A stretch of 64,000 nucleotides of DNA from contig DALYDK010000003.1 of the NCBI GenBank assembly GCA_031973215.1, positions 33,374 to 97,373 of the forward strand. Reading direction: 5' to 3'. The notes below the pieces were generated by a model that saw only the letters and a program-made list of their open reading frames with translations, ran no database searches and was not told the DNA's origin. Both the position numbers and the translations under genes were made by a program. This document shows positions 17,508-25,280 of the stretch, in pieces; within the stretch, counting starts at the first letter, position 1, and every line of letters begins with the position of its first letter. This DNA is from DALYDK01 sp031973215 (GTDB lineage: Bacteria; Patescibacteriota; Saccharimonadia; Saccharimonadales; CAIOMD01).

Positions 17508-18710
17508 ATGAAAATTAACCTCGAAACATTTAGTAATTTTATTAAGCGCCATGCTTTCGCTTCTGGCGTTTTTGCCATAATTTTTGGCTTTGTTTTCTTT
17601 TCGTTTAGTTTAGTGGCAGCTAATGGTCAAACTCTTGGACCAAGCGATAACCACATTGTTAGCCTTTATTCAGATAATACTACCTCATCTATTCCCACTA
17701 GGGCAGAAACTGTTGGTGAATTTTTAGAAAAAGCTCAAATTAATTTAGGAGAGTATGATTTAGTTGAACCGTCTAGGGATACTAAAATTACAGAAGATAA
17801 TTTTAGAATAACTGTTTATAAAGCCAGACCAGTAACTATTATTGATGGCGAAAATACTTCTTTTGTGATGACTCCCCAAAAAAGTCCTAGGCTAATAGCC
17901 GAGAAAGCCGGAATAACCACGTATCCTGAAGATAATGTTGAACTAACAAGTGTTAATCAGTTTATAGAAGAACAAACCATTGGTGAAAAACTAATAATAG
18001 ACAGAGCAACTCCTGTTTCGCTAAGTCTTTACGGTGCTCCATCTGCTGTTTACAGAACACGAACCACAACTGTAGGAGAATTTTTGAAGCAAAACAATAT
18101 TACCCCAGAAGCTGGAGCAACAATTACGCCTACTGAAACTACTCCTTTAACAGAGAATATGTCTGTATTTATATCAAAGTTCGGCAAAAAAACAGTAACT
18201 GAAGAGGTAGAAGTTCCTTTCGACAAAGAAACAACAAATGACCCTAATCAGCCAGCAGGTAAAATTACTGTAATTACACCAGGAACTCCAGGCAAAAAAC
18301 AGGTCACCTACGAACTAGATCTTCGTGACGGAAAAGAAATTGGCAGAAGAACCATTCAAGAAGTGGTCACAGCTCAACCAAAGAAACAGGTACAAACTAA
18401 GGGGACTAAAGTTGCCGTAGTAACTGGCGACAAAGTAGAGTGGATGCGTGCTGCTGGTATTAGCGAATCTGAGTTTGCTGCAGTAGATTTTATAATTGGC
18501 CGTGAATCTGGATGGCGACCTGCCGCTATGAACGCAGGTGGCTGTGGCGGATTAGGCCAAGCATGTCCCGTTTCTAAACTAGCTAGAGTTTGCCCTAACT
18601 GGCAAACCGACCCAGTTTGTCAGTTAAGTTTCTTTGGCGGATACGCCAAGGGTCGCTACGGAAGCTGGACAGGGGCTTATAACTTCTGGCTAAGTAACCG
18701 TTGGTGGTAA
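17508..18710 (+). CDS. Rpf/YabE-like cell-wall protein with DUF348 repeats, G5 domain and lysozyme-like C-terminus
   Basis: A signal or anchor helix (about 15-38) is followed by DUF348-type repeats (about 55-100 and 105-150, with another at about 160-210) and a G5 domain (about 235-305, KKTVTEEVEVPFDKET and GRRTIQEVV). The C-terminal domain (about 325-400) resembles a small lytic transglycosylase, with FIIGRESGWRP supplying a catalytic-type Glu, and conserved Cys and Trp residues. This is the architecture of actinobacterial RpfB and Firmicutes YabE, peptidoglycan remodelling proteins. As in those groups it sits directly upstream of ksgA, one base away. It probably acts outside the membrane. 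Confidence 0.87.
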   Translation: MKINLETFSNFIKRHAFASGVFAIIFGFVFFSFSLVAANGQTLGPSDNHIVSLYSDNTTSSIPTRAETVGEFLEKAQINLGEYDLVEPSRDTKITEDNFRITVYKARPVTIIDGENTSFVMTPQKSPRLIAEKAGITTYPEDNVELTSVNQFIEEQTIGEKLIIDRATPVSLSLYGAPSAVYRTRTTTVGEFLKQNNITPEAGATITPTETTPLTENMSVFISKFGKKTVTEEVEVPFDKETTNDPNQPAGKITVITPGTPGKKQVTYELDLRDGKEIGRRTIQEVVTAQPKKQVQTKGTKVAVVTGDKVEWMRAAGISESEFAAVDFIIGRESGWRPAAMNAGGCGGLGQACPVSKLARVCPNWQTDPVCQLSFFGGYAKGRYGSWTGAYNFWLSNRWW

Positions 18711-18711
18711 T

Positions 18712-19497
18712 ATGTTTCTGCCCGAAACAGACAAGTCTTTAGGTCAGCATTGGCTAACAGATGACAGTATCCTTGAGGATATTGTAAATGAGGCAGGTAT
18801 TGGCCAAGATGATTTAGTAGTTGAAATTGGGCCCGGACCTGGTTTTTTAACAGCCAAGATCCTTGAAAGAACAAATAGGCTTATCGCAATCGAGTTCGAC
18901 GAAAAACTTTTTAATAATTTGCAAGATAAATATAATCAAAATAAAGATGTAAAAATTATCAATCAAGATATTCTAAAATTTAATTTTTCTGAAATTTTAG
19001 AACCCTACAAAATTGTCGCCAATATACCCTATTATTTAACCAGTAATTTGCTAAGAATTTTGTCAGAAATTAACAACGGTCCAGATAGGGCAGTTCTTTT
19101 AGTGCAAAAAGAAGTTGCCGAACGCATAAATTCTAAAGATGGTCAGCATTCCAAGTTAAGTGTTTTTGTTCAAAATGTTTACGAAACAAGCTTAGGGCCT
19201 ATTGTTACAGCAGAAAATTTTACTCCTCCGCCTAAGGTGGATTCTAGGGTAATCATACTAAATAAAAGGGAACAGCCTGTTGTGCCTAGTAGCCTAAAAA
19301 AGGAGTTTTCATCTGTAGTAAGGGCAGGTTTTTCAGAAAAGCGTAAAAAGTTACGAAGCAGCTTAAGCGGTGGGCTTCAAATTCCTAAAGAATCCGTAGA
19401 TTTAATTCTAAAACAGAGTAAAATTAATCCAAATTCAAGAGCTCAAGAATTATCAATAAAAAAATGGATAGAAATTGCTAGTAACTTTACAAAGTAA
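18712..19497 (+). CDS. ksgA: 16S rRNA dimethyladenosine transferase
   Basis: KsgA dimethylates two adjacent adenines near the 3' end of 16S rRNA during 30S assembly, using SAM. It shows QHWLTDD near the start, the SAM-binding EIGPGPGFLT, the acidic IEFDEKL, NQDILKF, and the catalytic NIPYYLTSNL (N-I/L-P-Y). The C-terminal helical domain is present and the 261-residue length is normal. It starts one base after the Rpf-like gene. The order rpfB-ksgA is conserved in Actinobacteria. Confidence 0.96.
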   Translation: MFLPETDKSLGQHWLTDDSILEDIVNEAGIGQDDLVVEIGPGPGFLTAKILERTNRLIAIEFDEKLFNNLQDKYNQNKDVKIINQDILKFNFSEILEPYKIVANIPYYLTSNLLRILSEINNGPDRAVLLVQKEVAERINSKDGQHSKLSVFVQNVYETSLGPIVTAENFTPPPKVDSRVIILNKREQPVVPSSLKKEFSSVVRAGFSEKRKKLRSSLSGGLQIPKESVDLILKQSKINPNSRAQELSIKKWIEIASNFTK

Positions 19498-19546
19498 AGT
19501 AAATAGAGTAAAATTTTATTAAATTAAGTAAGAGACTATAAAAGAA

Positions 19547-20833
19547 ATGACTAAAAAAATTAAAAATCATCCCCTTTTAGCCGTCTTCATGACGGTTTTT
19601 ATAGATTTGCTGGGTGTTGGCATCTTAATACCGGTTTTTCCTCAGTTGGTGACACCTGGCTCCCCAGATAGCATATTGCCCGCTGGCTGGACTGTAGCTC
19701 AAGGATTTATTTTACTTGGCTGGTTGAGTGCCGCGTATCCTTTGGCTCAGTTTTTAGCCGCGCCCATTATGGGTCAACTTGCAGATAGGTTCGGCCGCAA
19801 GCCAGTTCTGGCTATTTCTATACTAGGCACGGCAATTGGCTACGCATTATTTGCAATTGGTTTAATAACTAAAAACATTCCCTTGTTGTTCTTTTCAAGA
19901 ATTTTAGATGGTTTTACTGGCGGAAATATATCTGTTGCCCAAGCTGCCATTGCCGATATTAGTACAGCAAAAAATAGAGCTAAAAACTTTGGGCTTATTG
20001 GGATGGCATTTGGTCTTGGCTTTATTCTTGGCCCATATATTGGTGGAAAGCTCGCCGACCCCACTGTTGTAAGCTGGTTCAGTGCATCTACGCCTTTTTG
20101 GTTTGCAGCTATATTATCTTTAGTGAATGTTTGCCTAGTATTGTTATTCTTGCCCGAAACCTTAAAAATTAAAAAAACCCAGAGACTCGATCTGGCTAAG
20201 CCTTTTCACAATATTGCCGCTGCTTTTTCTAGGCCTGGTATACGTAGCGTAATGCCTACTAGCTTTTTGTTTACTGCCGGCTTTACGTTCTTTACTACCT
20301 TTTTTGGCTTGGTTCTACTAAATAAATTCGGGTTCTCGCCAAGTAATACCGGAGATTATTTTGCCTATGTAGGCCTGTGGATTGCTATTGTTCAGGGTGG
20401 CGTTGTAGGTTTTGTGGCCAAAAAACGCAAAGACTATCAAGTACTTAGGCTAGCACCGTTCATTACGGCTATTGGTTTAATGGCTTATTTCTTTATTCCT
20501 GCCGGAGAATATAAATGGCTATTTTTGGTTGCCCCTTTTCTGGCGCTTGGAAACGGTCTAACAATGGCATTTATGAGTTCTTTGGTTAGTAGAGTTACAC
20601 CGAAGGAAATTCAGGGCGAAGCGCTTGGTATTAATGCAAGCGTTATGGCACTAGCTCAAAGCATTCCAGCAATACTAAGTGGCTACATTGCTACCATTAA
20701 CGATAATTTACCAATTTTAGTAGCTAGTGTAGTAATAGCTCTTGCCGGTGTTGCCTTCTGGATTTTCTTCAAACCAGGTAGAGACGATAAATTCGGCGCA
20801 CCCAGCGGAGCCGAAACTGCGCCCGGGCACTAG
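19547..20833 (+). CDS. MFS multidrug/tetracycline-type efflux transporter
   Basis: About 12 hydrophobic segments span the 428 residues. The D-L-L-G-V-G start of helix 1, motif A between helices 2 and 3 (GQLADRFGRKPVL, about 78-90) and motif C-like GLGFILGPYIGG in helix 5 place it in the drug:H+ antiporter 1 group related to TetA and Bmr. It would export small molecules using the proton gradient. The substrate cannot be told. It stands alone upstream of tmRNA. Confidence 0.88.
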   Translation: MTKKIKNHPLLAVFMTVFIDLLGVGILIPVFPQLVTPGSPDSILPAGWTVAQGFILLGWLSAAYPLAQFLAAPIMGQLADRFGRKPVLAISILGTAIGYALFAIGLITKNIPLLFFSRILDGFTGGNISVAQAAIADISTAKNRAKNFGLIGMAFGLGFILGPYIGGKLADPTVVSWFSASTPFWFAAILSLVNVCLVLLFLPETLKIKKTQRLDLAKPFHNIAAAFSRPGIRSVMPTSFLFTAGFTFFTTFFGLVLLNKFGFSPSNTGDYFAYVGLWIAIVQGGVVGFVAKKRKDYQVLRLAPFITAIGLMAYFFIPAGEYKWLFLVAPFLALGNGLTMAFMSSLVSRVTPKEIQGEALGINASVMALAQSIPAILSGYIATINDNLPILVASVVIALAGVAFWIFFKPGRDDKFGAPSGAETAPGH

Positions 20834-20929
20834 ATTAATCATAGCGTTTATGTTATAATTTTATCTGAGAGATATTGCTGGCTGATGCCAAAATATCTTG
20901 GCAAGGTGCGCTTGGCGCACTATAGACGA

Positions 20930-21316
20930 GGGGCTGAATCAAGCTCGACAATGGACCTTAACAAGTTACAAGGCAAGTCGGTTTCGCACCGTTACCGTGA
21001 AAACTTAGTAGATGCAAAAACATCTCTATTAGGCAAATGGGGCAACTTCAGTTTCGCTCCACAAGCCGTTGCTGCTTAACTAATAAGTAGCGATCCCTAG
21101 GCTAGACATCAGATATAGCAAAGGGGTCTTATATTTATCTGGTTGCCAACCATAGTGCCGTTTGAGCTATGGTTGTAAGACTGCCAAACTGCGCGTTGTT
21201 AGCCTTTTGTTTATTTACCAGCTATTTCGCAAAGACAATTAAAATAAACTAAACTTGTAGAATTGTAACAATTTGTTAACCGTTGGACGCGGGAGTGTTA
21301 CCCGCCAGCTCCACCA
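20930..21316 (+). ncRNA. ssrA: tmRNA (transfer-messenger RNA)
   Basis: The 5' end GGGGCTG pairs with CAGCTCC before the encoded CCA at 21314-21316. A TTGGACGCGGG...CCCGCC T-arm lies near the 3' end. The tag frame starts at the resume codon GCA (21014-21016), preceded by TAGAT where E. coli has TAGTC. It runs 21 codons to TAA at 21077-21079, beginning AKTSLLGK and ending FAPQAVAA. It rescues stalled ribosomes with SmpB. The hydrophobic Ala-Val-Ala-Ala end is a typical protease signal. Confidence 0.95.
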
Positions 21317-21354
21317 AATGAGCATTATCCATACCGGATAGTGCTCATTTTGTT
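21317..21354 (+). terminator. Terminator of tmRNA
   Basis: AAATGAGCA and TGCTCATTT arms, with an inner TATCC/GGATA stem, are followed by TGTTT immediately after the CCA end. Confidence 0.8.
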
Positions 21355-21398
21355 TGGCTTTAAGTCGTAAATTGGGCTTAAATTGATACACTTATTAA

Positions 21399-22082
21399 AT
21401 GATATTCGATCCTTATGTTTGGTTTAAGCCTGACTGGATAATTCACTGTTGTCATGCCGCTGCCAGACATTATTCAGTTAGCAACAAAAAGCCGTCTAGC
21501 GAACTGGCAAAACTAATCAGTGAGGCTCAGACAACGGCTCTTTTTTGTTTTGGTTTTAACCTTCTATACCACAAAGAGCATCGAATGCAGCTTGTAAATC
21601 CCGATGAACAGAGTCCCGATACAAGGGTTATGTATGAAGTGCCACAAGAAAATGGCAATAAAGCATTGGAATACTATGATATAGAAGTAGTTGAAAAAAT
21701 TGAGAAAGATACTACTCCGGAGGGAATAGCGGATTTTATACTAAGAACTAAGTTTGCAAAAGACAAGTCTTATGACAATAAGACCACTATTCTATGTGGC
21801 ATATATAAAAACATAGAGGCTGAATCGGCCAAAGCAATAAATGAGCATTTATTGAATGCGGGGGTGAAAGAGCATAGTGTTTTTATTTTAGGAGCGGTTG
21901 ACGATAATACCTATCGTTTACTACGAGTTGCTCCTACGATTGATCATGACATAGTATTTGATATGCTTGTGGAAGCAAAGAAGCCATACATTAATGACTC
22001 ACGCGTGCTATTTGGAGCCAATAGCTATCGTAGGCCAAAAACGCAAAAAAACGGGATCTTAAACCCTTTTATGGATTCGTAG
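21399..22082 (+). CDS. Hypothetical protein downstream of tmRNA
   Basis: The family is not recognised. The 227 residues have no signal peptide or long membrane helix. The N-terminal region has a CCHAAARHY cluster (about 18-26) that could be metal-binding or chance. The middle holds beta-rich and acidic segments, and the C-terminus has a helix (HDIVFDMLVEAKKPY) and a basic tail. It stands alone with no Shine-Dalgarno and lies between tmRNA and a sequence weakly resembling the tmRNA 3' end, so it may be accessory DNA. Confidence 0.55.
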   Translation: MIFDPYVWFKPDWIIHCCHAAARHYSVSNKKPSSELAKLISEAQTTALFCFGFNLLYHKEHRMQLVNPDEQSPDTRVMYEVPQENGNKALEYYDIEVVEKIEKDTTPEGIADFILRTKFAKDKSYDNKTTILCGIYKNIEAESAKAINEHLLNAGVKEHSVFILGAVDDNTYRLLRVAPTIDHDIVFDMLVEAKKPYINDSRVLFGANSYRRPKTQKNGILNPFMDS

Positions 22083-22358
22083 ATAAATAATATTTTGCCA
22101 GAATCCTTACCCACAGAATGGCTTTAGAATCTTAGAATTGTATACAAAGGGTAAAAGCTAAATCTGACACAGTATTCATAAATATAAAAATGTGAATTAC
22201 AAGCTTAGCACAGCCTACGTGACTAAAGCTCAGCGAGGTACCCTTCGGGTATATGTTTAATCTTATACTGTTTCCACTCAATTATTAAAATTCGCCCCCC
22301 AACGCCTCAGTTCTTCGGCTACTTGGTGCCAATTTTTATCAAGGTGCTCCATCAAAAG

Positions 22359-22390
22359 AGACTTATTCGCAACGAATAGGTCTTTTTTTG
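22359..22390 (+). terminator. Intrinsic terminator
   Basis: AGACTTATTCG (22359-22369) pairs with CGAATAGGTCT (22373-22383), with one G-U pair, and is followed by a T-tract. Confidence 0.8.
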
Positions 22391-22412
22391 TAGATTTAAA
22401 TTTTAAAGAGTC

Positions 22413-22418
22413 TATAAT
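22413..22418 (+). promoter_or_regulatory. -10 box of a probable leaderless promoter
   Basis: TATAAT ends eight bases before the ATG at 22427, and no Shine-Dalgarno lies between them. Confidence 0.6.
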
Positions 22419-22426
22419 TAATACTA

Positions 22427-23107
22427 ATGCTTCAAGCAAATAAACTTGTTAAAACTTATGGCAAAAAAGATAATATTTTTTTTGCGCTTAAAGATGTAAA
22501 TATTGAAATTCAAGAAGGCTCTACGACTGCAATTGTTGGCAAAAGTGGCTCGGGCAAGAGTACGCTTCTGCATTTACTAATTGGCCTAGACAAGCCAACT
22601 AGCGGTGAAGTTCTGTTTAACGGTAAAAGCATTACCAAAGATTTAAAAACCAATAAATGGCGCAGTGAAAAAGTAGGAATTATTTTTCAGCAATTTTTTC
22701 TTCAGCCACAAGATTCAGTACTTGAAAATGTTGCCTTGCCGTTAAAGATATTAGGTAAAACTAAAAAGTATAGACATGGTCAAGCTTTAAAAGCTTTAGA
22801 ATTAGTAGGCTTAGAGTCAAGAGCAAAAAGTAAAGCCAATGACTTATCTGGCGGACAAAAGCAAAGGGTAGCTATTGCCAGAGCATTAATTAATAAGCCT
22901 TCCCTGTTAATAGCCGATGAACCAACAGGGAATTTAGATTCAGAAAATGGTCAAGTAGTAGAAGATTTACTTTTTAATTTAAATAAAAAACTAGGAACAA
23001 CATTGGTGATAGTGACACATGATAAAGATTTAGCAAAAAAATGCCAAACAGTTATTACTATTAAAGACGGCCAAGTAGAGTCTGTAAAAAAGGGCGCCGC
23101 TAAATGA
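22427..23107 (+). CDS. ABC transporter ATP-binding protein, MacB/LolD type
   Basis: The Walker A motif GKSGSGKST (about 38-46), Q-loop FQQFFLQP, signature LSGGQKQRVAIARAL, Walker B LLIADEPTGNLD and H-loop VTHD are all intact in 226 residues. This class powers MacB-like or FtsX-like permeases, which act as mechanotransducers rather than classical importers. The stop overlaps the permease ATG by four bases (ATGA). Confidence 0.94.
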   Translation: MLQANKLVKTYGKKDNIFFALKDVNIEIQEGSTTAIVGKSGSGKSTLLHLLIGLDKPTSGEVLFNGKSITKDLKTNKWRSEKVGIIFQQFFLQPQDSVLENVALPLKILGKTKKYRHGQALKALELVGLESRAKSKANDLSGGQKQRVAIARALINKPSLLIADEPTGNLDSENGQVVEDLLFNLNKKLGTTLVIVTHDKDLAKKCQTVITIKDGQVESVKKGAAK

Positions 23108-24369
23108 GAGTTTTAGATGTTGTTAAAACAGCCAACAAGAACCTGGGTCGTTCAAAATTAAGAACATTTTTAACCCTGCTTGCAATTTCAATTGGAACAT
23201 TTACCTTGGCTTTGAGCCTAGGATTGGGCCAGGGAGTAAAAAACTATATATCTTCTCAGCTAGGCACTTTCGAGGATATTAATTTGTATCAAGTTAATAA
23301 AAAGAATGCCAATAATTTTAGCGGAGGTTTTGGCAGCGGTGAACCGGTTGAGTATACCGGAGAATCTACCGCCAATGCCGGAAACTTTGATCAGTTATTA
23401 CTTAAACAAGAAGACATCGAAAAAATTAAGCAAACAGAAGGGGTAAGTGGTGTGATACTTCCCTACCAGCCTAATTTTGAATATTTAACTAACTCTAGCG
23501 GAAAACAATACAACTCTCCAGTTGAGATGAGATACCAAGATTTACCCATAAAAATAGTTGCTGGCTCCGATATAAGCAGTGATAGTTCTGACCAAATATT
23601 AATTTCTAGAAAGTTTATTCCTGCAATTGGCGCTAAAGACTCCCAGGATGCGGTAGGAAAAACAGTTAAAATGACATACAAAACGGCCGGCGGTCAGGTT
23701 ATTACCAAAGAATTTAGTGTTAAAGGAGTGTTCGAACCGACAATTATTGATCAGCCCATTAAGCTTTCTGAATCTGACGCCCGGATTATCGCCACAGAAC
23801 AAGCCCCTTTTGGGCAACTGCAGTTTTTTGCAATTTTTGCATCGAAAAAATCTGGTTTTGATGAAAATGCTTTAAAAGATAATCTTTCTAAAAATGGCTA
23901 CGAAGCAAGTAGTATTGCCGATATTAACAACACGTTAAATAGTGTTGTAACCGGTATCCAGGTTGCTCTGGGGGCGTTTAGTGGAATTGCAATTCTTGCT
24001 GCGCTTGTTGGGGTAATTAATACTTTGTTTATGGCCGTATTAGAGCGCACCAAAGAAATAGGGCTTTATAGAGCGCTTGGCTCGTCTAGAAAAACTATTT
24101 TTGGACTATTTAGTGTAGAAGCAGCTTTACTGGGTATTTGGGGTAGTTTATTTGGATTAGCATTTGCATTTTTGGCTCAAAATCTTATTAACAAAGTTTC
24201 GTCGCAAACTTTCCTTAAAGGCATAGAAGGCCTTAAGCTACTAGACATTAATATAACTATGATGGCGTTTATTATATTATCTGTTGCGGTCATTACTTTA
24301 CTTGCTGGAATATTGCCAGCAATTAAGGCATCTAAGCTAGACCCAATAGAAGCTCTGCGCTACGAATAA
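23104..24369 (+). CDS. ABC transporter permease, MacB/FtsX-like
   Basis: An N-terminal membrane helix (about 18-42) precedes a large extracellular periplasmic-core-like domain (about 50-270). Three C-terminal helices follow (about 290-410) with the FtsX hallmark EIGLYRALGSSRKTIFGLF between them and a KASKLDPIEALRYE end. This is the four-helix MacB layout. With the preceding ATPase it probably exports a peptide or a small molecule, or signals across the membrane. The following gene encodes an anchored FKBP foldase. Confidence 0.92.
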   Translation: MRVLDVVKTANKNLGRSKLRTFLTLLAISIGTFTLALSLGLGQGVKNYISSQLGTFEDINLYQVNKKNANNFSGGFGSGEPVEYTGESTANAGNFDQLLLKQEDIEKIKQTEGVSGVILPYQPNFEYLTNSSGKQYNSPVEMRYQDLPIKIVAGSDISSDSSDQILISRKFIPAIGAKDSQDAVGKTVKMTYKTAGGQVITKEFSVKGVFEPTIIDQPIKLSESDARIIATEQAPFGQLQFFAIFASKKSGFDENALKDNLSKNGYEASSIADINNTLNSVVTGIQVALGAFSGIAILAALVGVINTLFMAVLERTKEIGLYRALGSSRKTIFGLFSVEAALLGIWGSLFGLAFAFLAQNLINKVSSQTFLKGIEGLKLLDINITMMAFIILSVAVITLLAGILPAIKASKLDPIEALRYE

Positions 24370-24375
24370 ACATGT

Positions 24376-24381
24376 TATAAT
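24376..24381 (+). promoter_or_regulatory. -10 box of a probable leaderless promoter
   Basis: TATAAT ends eight bases before the ATG at 24390, inside the gap after the permease gene. Confidence 0.55.
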
Positions 24382-24389
24382 ATTTGGGA

Positions 24390-25079
24390 ATGACAAAAAA
24401 CAAAAAAATATTGTTGGTTGGGGTGTTGGTTTTAATAGTTATACTTGCTGGAGTAACGGCATTTTTTCTTATAAAAAACAATAAAAAAAATAATTCCGAA
24501 ACAGCAGTTAACGGATCTGAAAAAGTTGCTTCGCTAAATATGCAACAATCTGACACGGTGCCACTAGGAGGCTCAACAGATAACTCGGGTAATGATAATT
24601 CTCTTAAGGTGAATGAATCGCAACCTAGCAATCCTTCCAGCTTAGGAAGTGGGACTCCAAGAAATAGCTCTAGTTCTTCAAATAATTCAAATGGAAATAG
24701 TAATAGTTCAAGCAGTGCGCCGGGCCCTGAATCTTTTAAGGAATACGAAAAGTATAAAGATTCTCAGAACGCCCTATTCGGAGATGTTCAGCAGGGAACT
24801 GGCAGTGAAGCTACTGTGGGTAAAAAAGTCGCAGTTTATTACAAGGGCTGGTTAACGAACGGCCAGCTATTCGACCAAAGTGTTAATTCGACATTTGTTT
24901 TTAAATTAGGTGACAGACAGGTAATACCGGGCTGGGAACAAACTATACCTGGCATGAAGATAGGCGGCATAAGAAGAATAATTGTACCGCCCAGCGTTGG
25001 TTACGGAGCACAAGGGCAAGGTCCAATCCCAGGTAATTCTGTGCTTGTTTTCGATGTTCAACTAGTGGCAGTAGAATAG
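24390..25079 (+). CDS. Membrane-anchored FKBP-type peptidyl-prolyl isomerase
   Basis: A single membrane helix (about 5-27) is followed by a Ser/Asn-rich low-complexity linker (about 30-112) and an FKBP domain (about 118-229). The domain shows VYYKGWLTNGQLFDQS, VIPGWEQTIPGM, and IVPPSVGYGAQGQG ending in VFDVQLVAVE. The active-site Tyr, Asp, Trp and Ile/Val positions look preserved. It should catalyse proline isomerisation outside the membrane. The ATG at 24390 is preferred over an upstream TTG at 24384 because of its position relative to the TATAAT box. Confidence 0.92.
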   Translation: MTKNKKILLVGVLVLIVILAGVTAFFLIKNNKKNNSETAVNGSEKVASLNMQQSDTVPLGGSTDNSGNDNSLKVNESQPSNPSSLGSGTPRNSSSSSNNSNGNSNSSSSAPGPESFKEYEKYKDSQNALFGDVQQGTGSEATVGKKVAVYYKGWLTNGQLFDQSVNSTFVFKLGDRQVIPGWEQTIPGMKIGGIRRIIVPPSVGYGAQGQGPIPGNSVLVFDVQLVAVE

Positions 25080-25085
25080 TATAAT
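25080..25085 (+). promoter_or_regulatory. -10 box of a probable leaderless promoter
   Basis: TATAAT begins two bases after the FKBP stop and ends eight bases before the small-ORF ATG at 25094. Confidence 0.5.
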
Positions 25086-25093
25086 TTAAGGCT

Positions 25094-25258
25094 ATGGAAG
25101 ATTACGAAGAACAGCAGTTGCCGTGTTCAGAAAAGTTAGCGTTTGATAGCGCAAAAGAGGCTGAGGCGGCCTCCTTAGTTGCTACCATGCAGCGTGGTAT
25201 TAACTTAAGTGTTTATAAGTGTCAATTTTGTAGTCTGTGGCACCTTTCTTCCTCTTAA
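25094..25258 (+). CDS. Small zinc-ribbon-like protein (54 aa)
   Basis: The frame encodes 54 residues with a CxxC near the end (YKCQFCSLWHLSS) and another Cys near the start (LPCSEKLAF). The K/R-C-x-x-C-x-x-W-H-L ending resembles a family of tiny bacterial proteins in which a Lys/Ala-rich helix precedes a zinc-ribbon knuckle with Cys, Cys and His. The function is unknown. It lies between the FKBP gene and metG and has its own TATAAT box eight bases upstream. Confidence 0.6.
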   Translation: MEDYEEQQLPCSEKLAFDSAKEAEAASLVATMQRGINLSVYKCQFCSLWHLSSS

Positions 25259-25280
25259 CCTGATACAATAATAGATAACT

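Larger units (their letters stand above)
22083..22426. other. Intergenic region without a recognised gene
   Basis: No open frame of note is present. A GTACCC-TTCG-GGTAT hairpin (about 22237-22252) and a terminator at 22359-22390 suggest that a transcript ends here. I could not match it to RNase P, SRP or 6S RNA. The segment 22344-22360 weakly resembles the tmRNA 3' end. Confidence 0.4.

Noticed and set aside
20885..21079. A 64-codon protein-coding gene
   Set aside because: It lies within and just upstream of tmRNA; only the last 21 codons are translated, as the tag.
22083..22426. RNase P, SRP or 6S RNA gene
   Set aside because: I looked for the conserved core sequences of these RNAs on both strands and did not find them.
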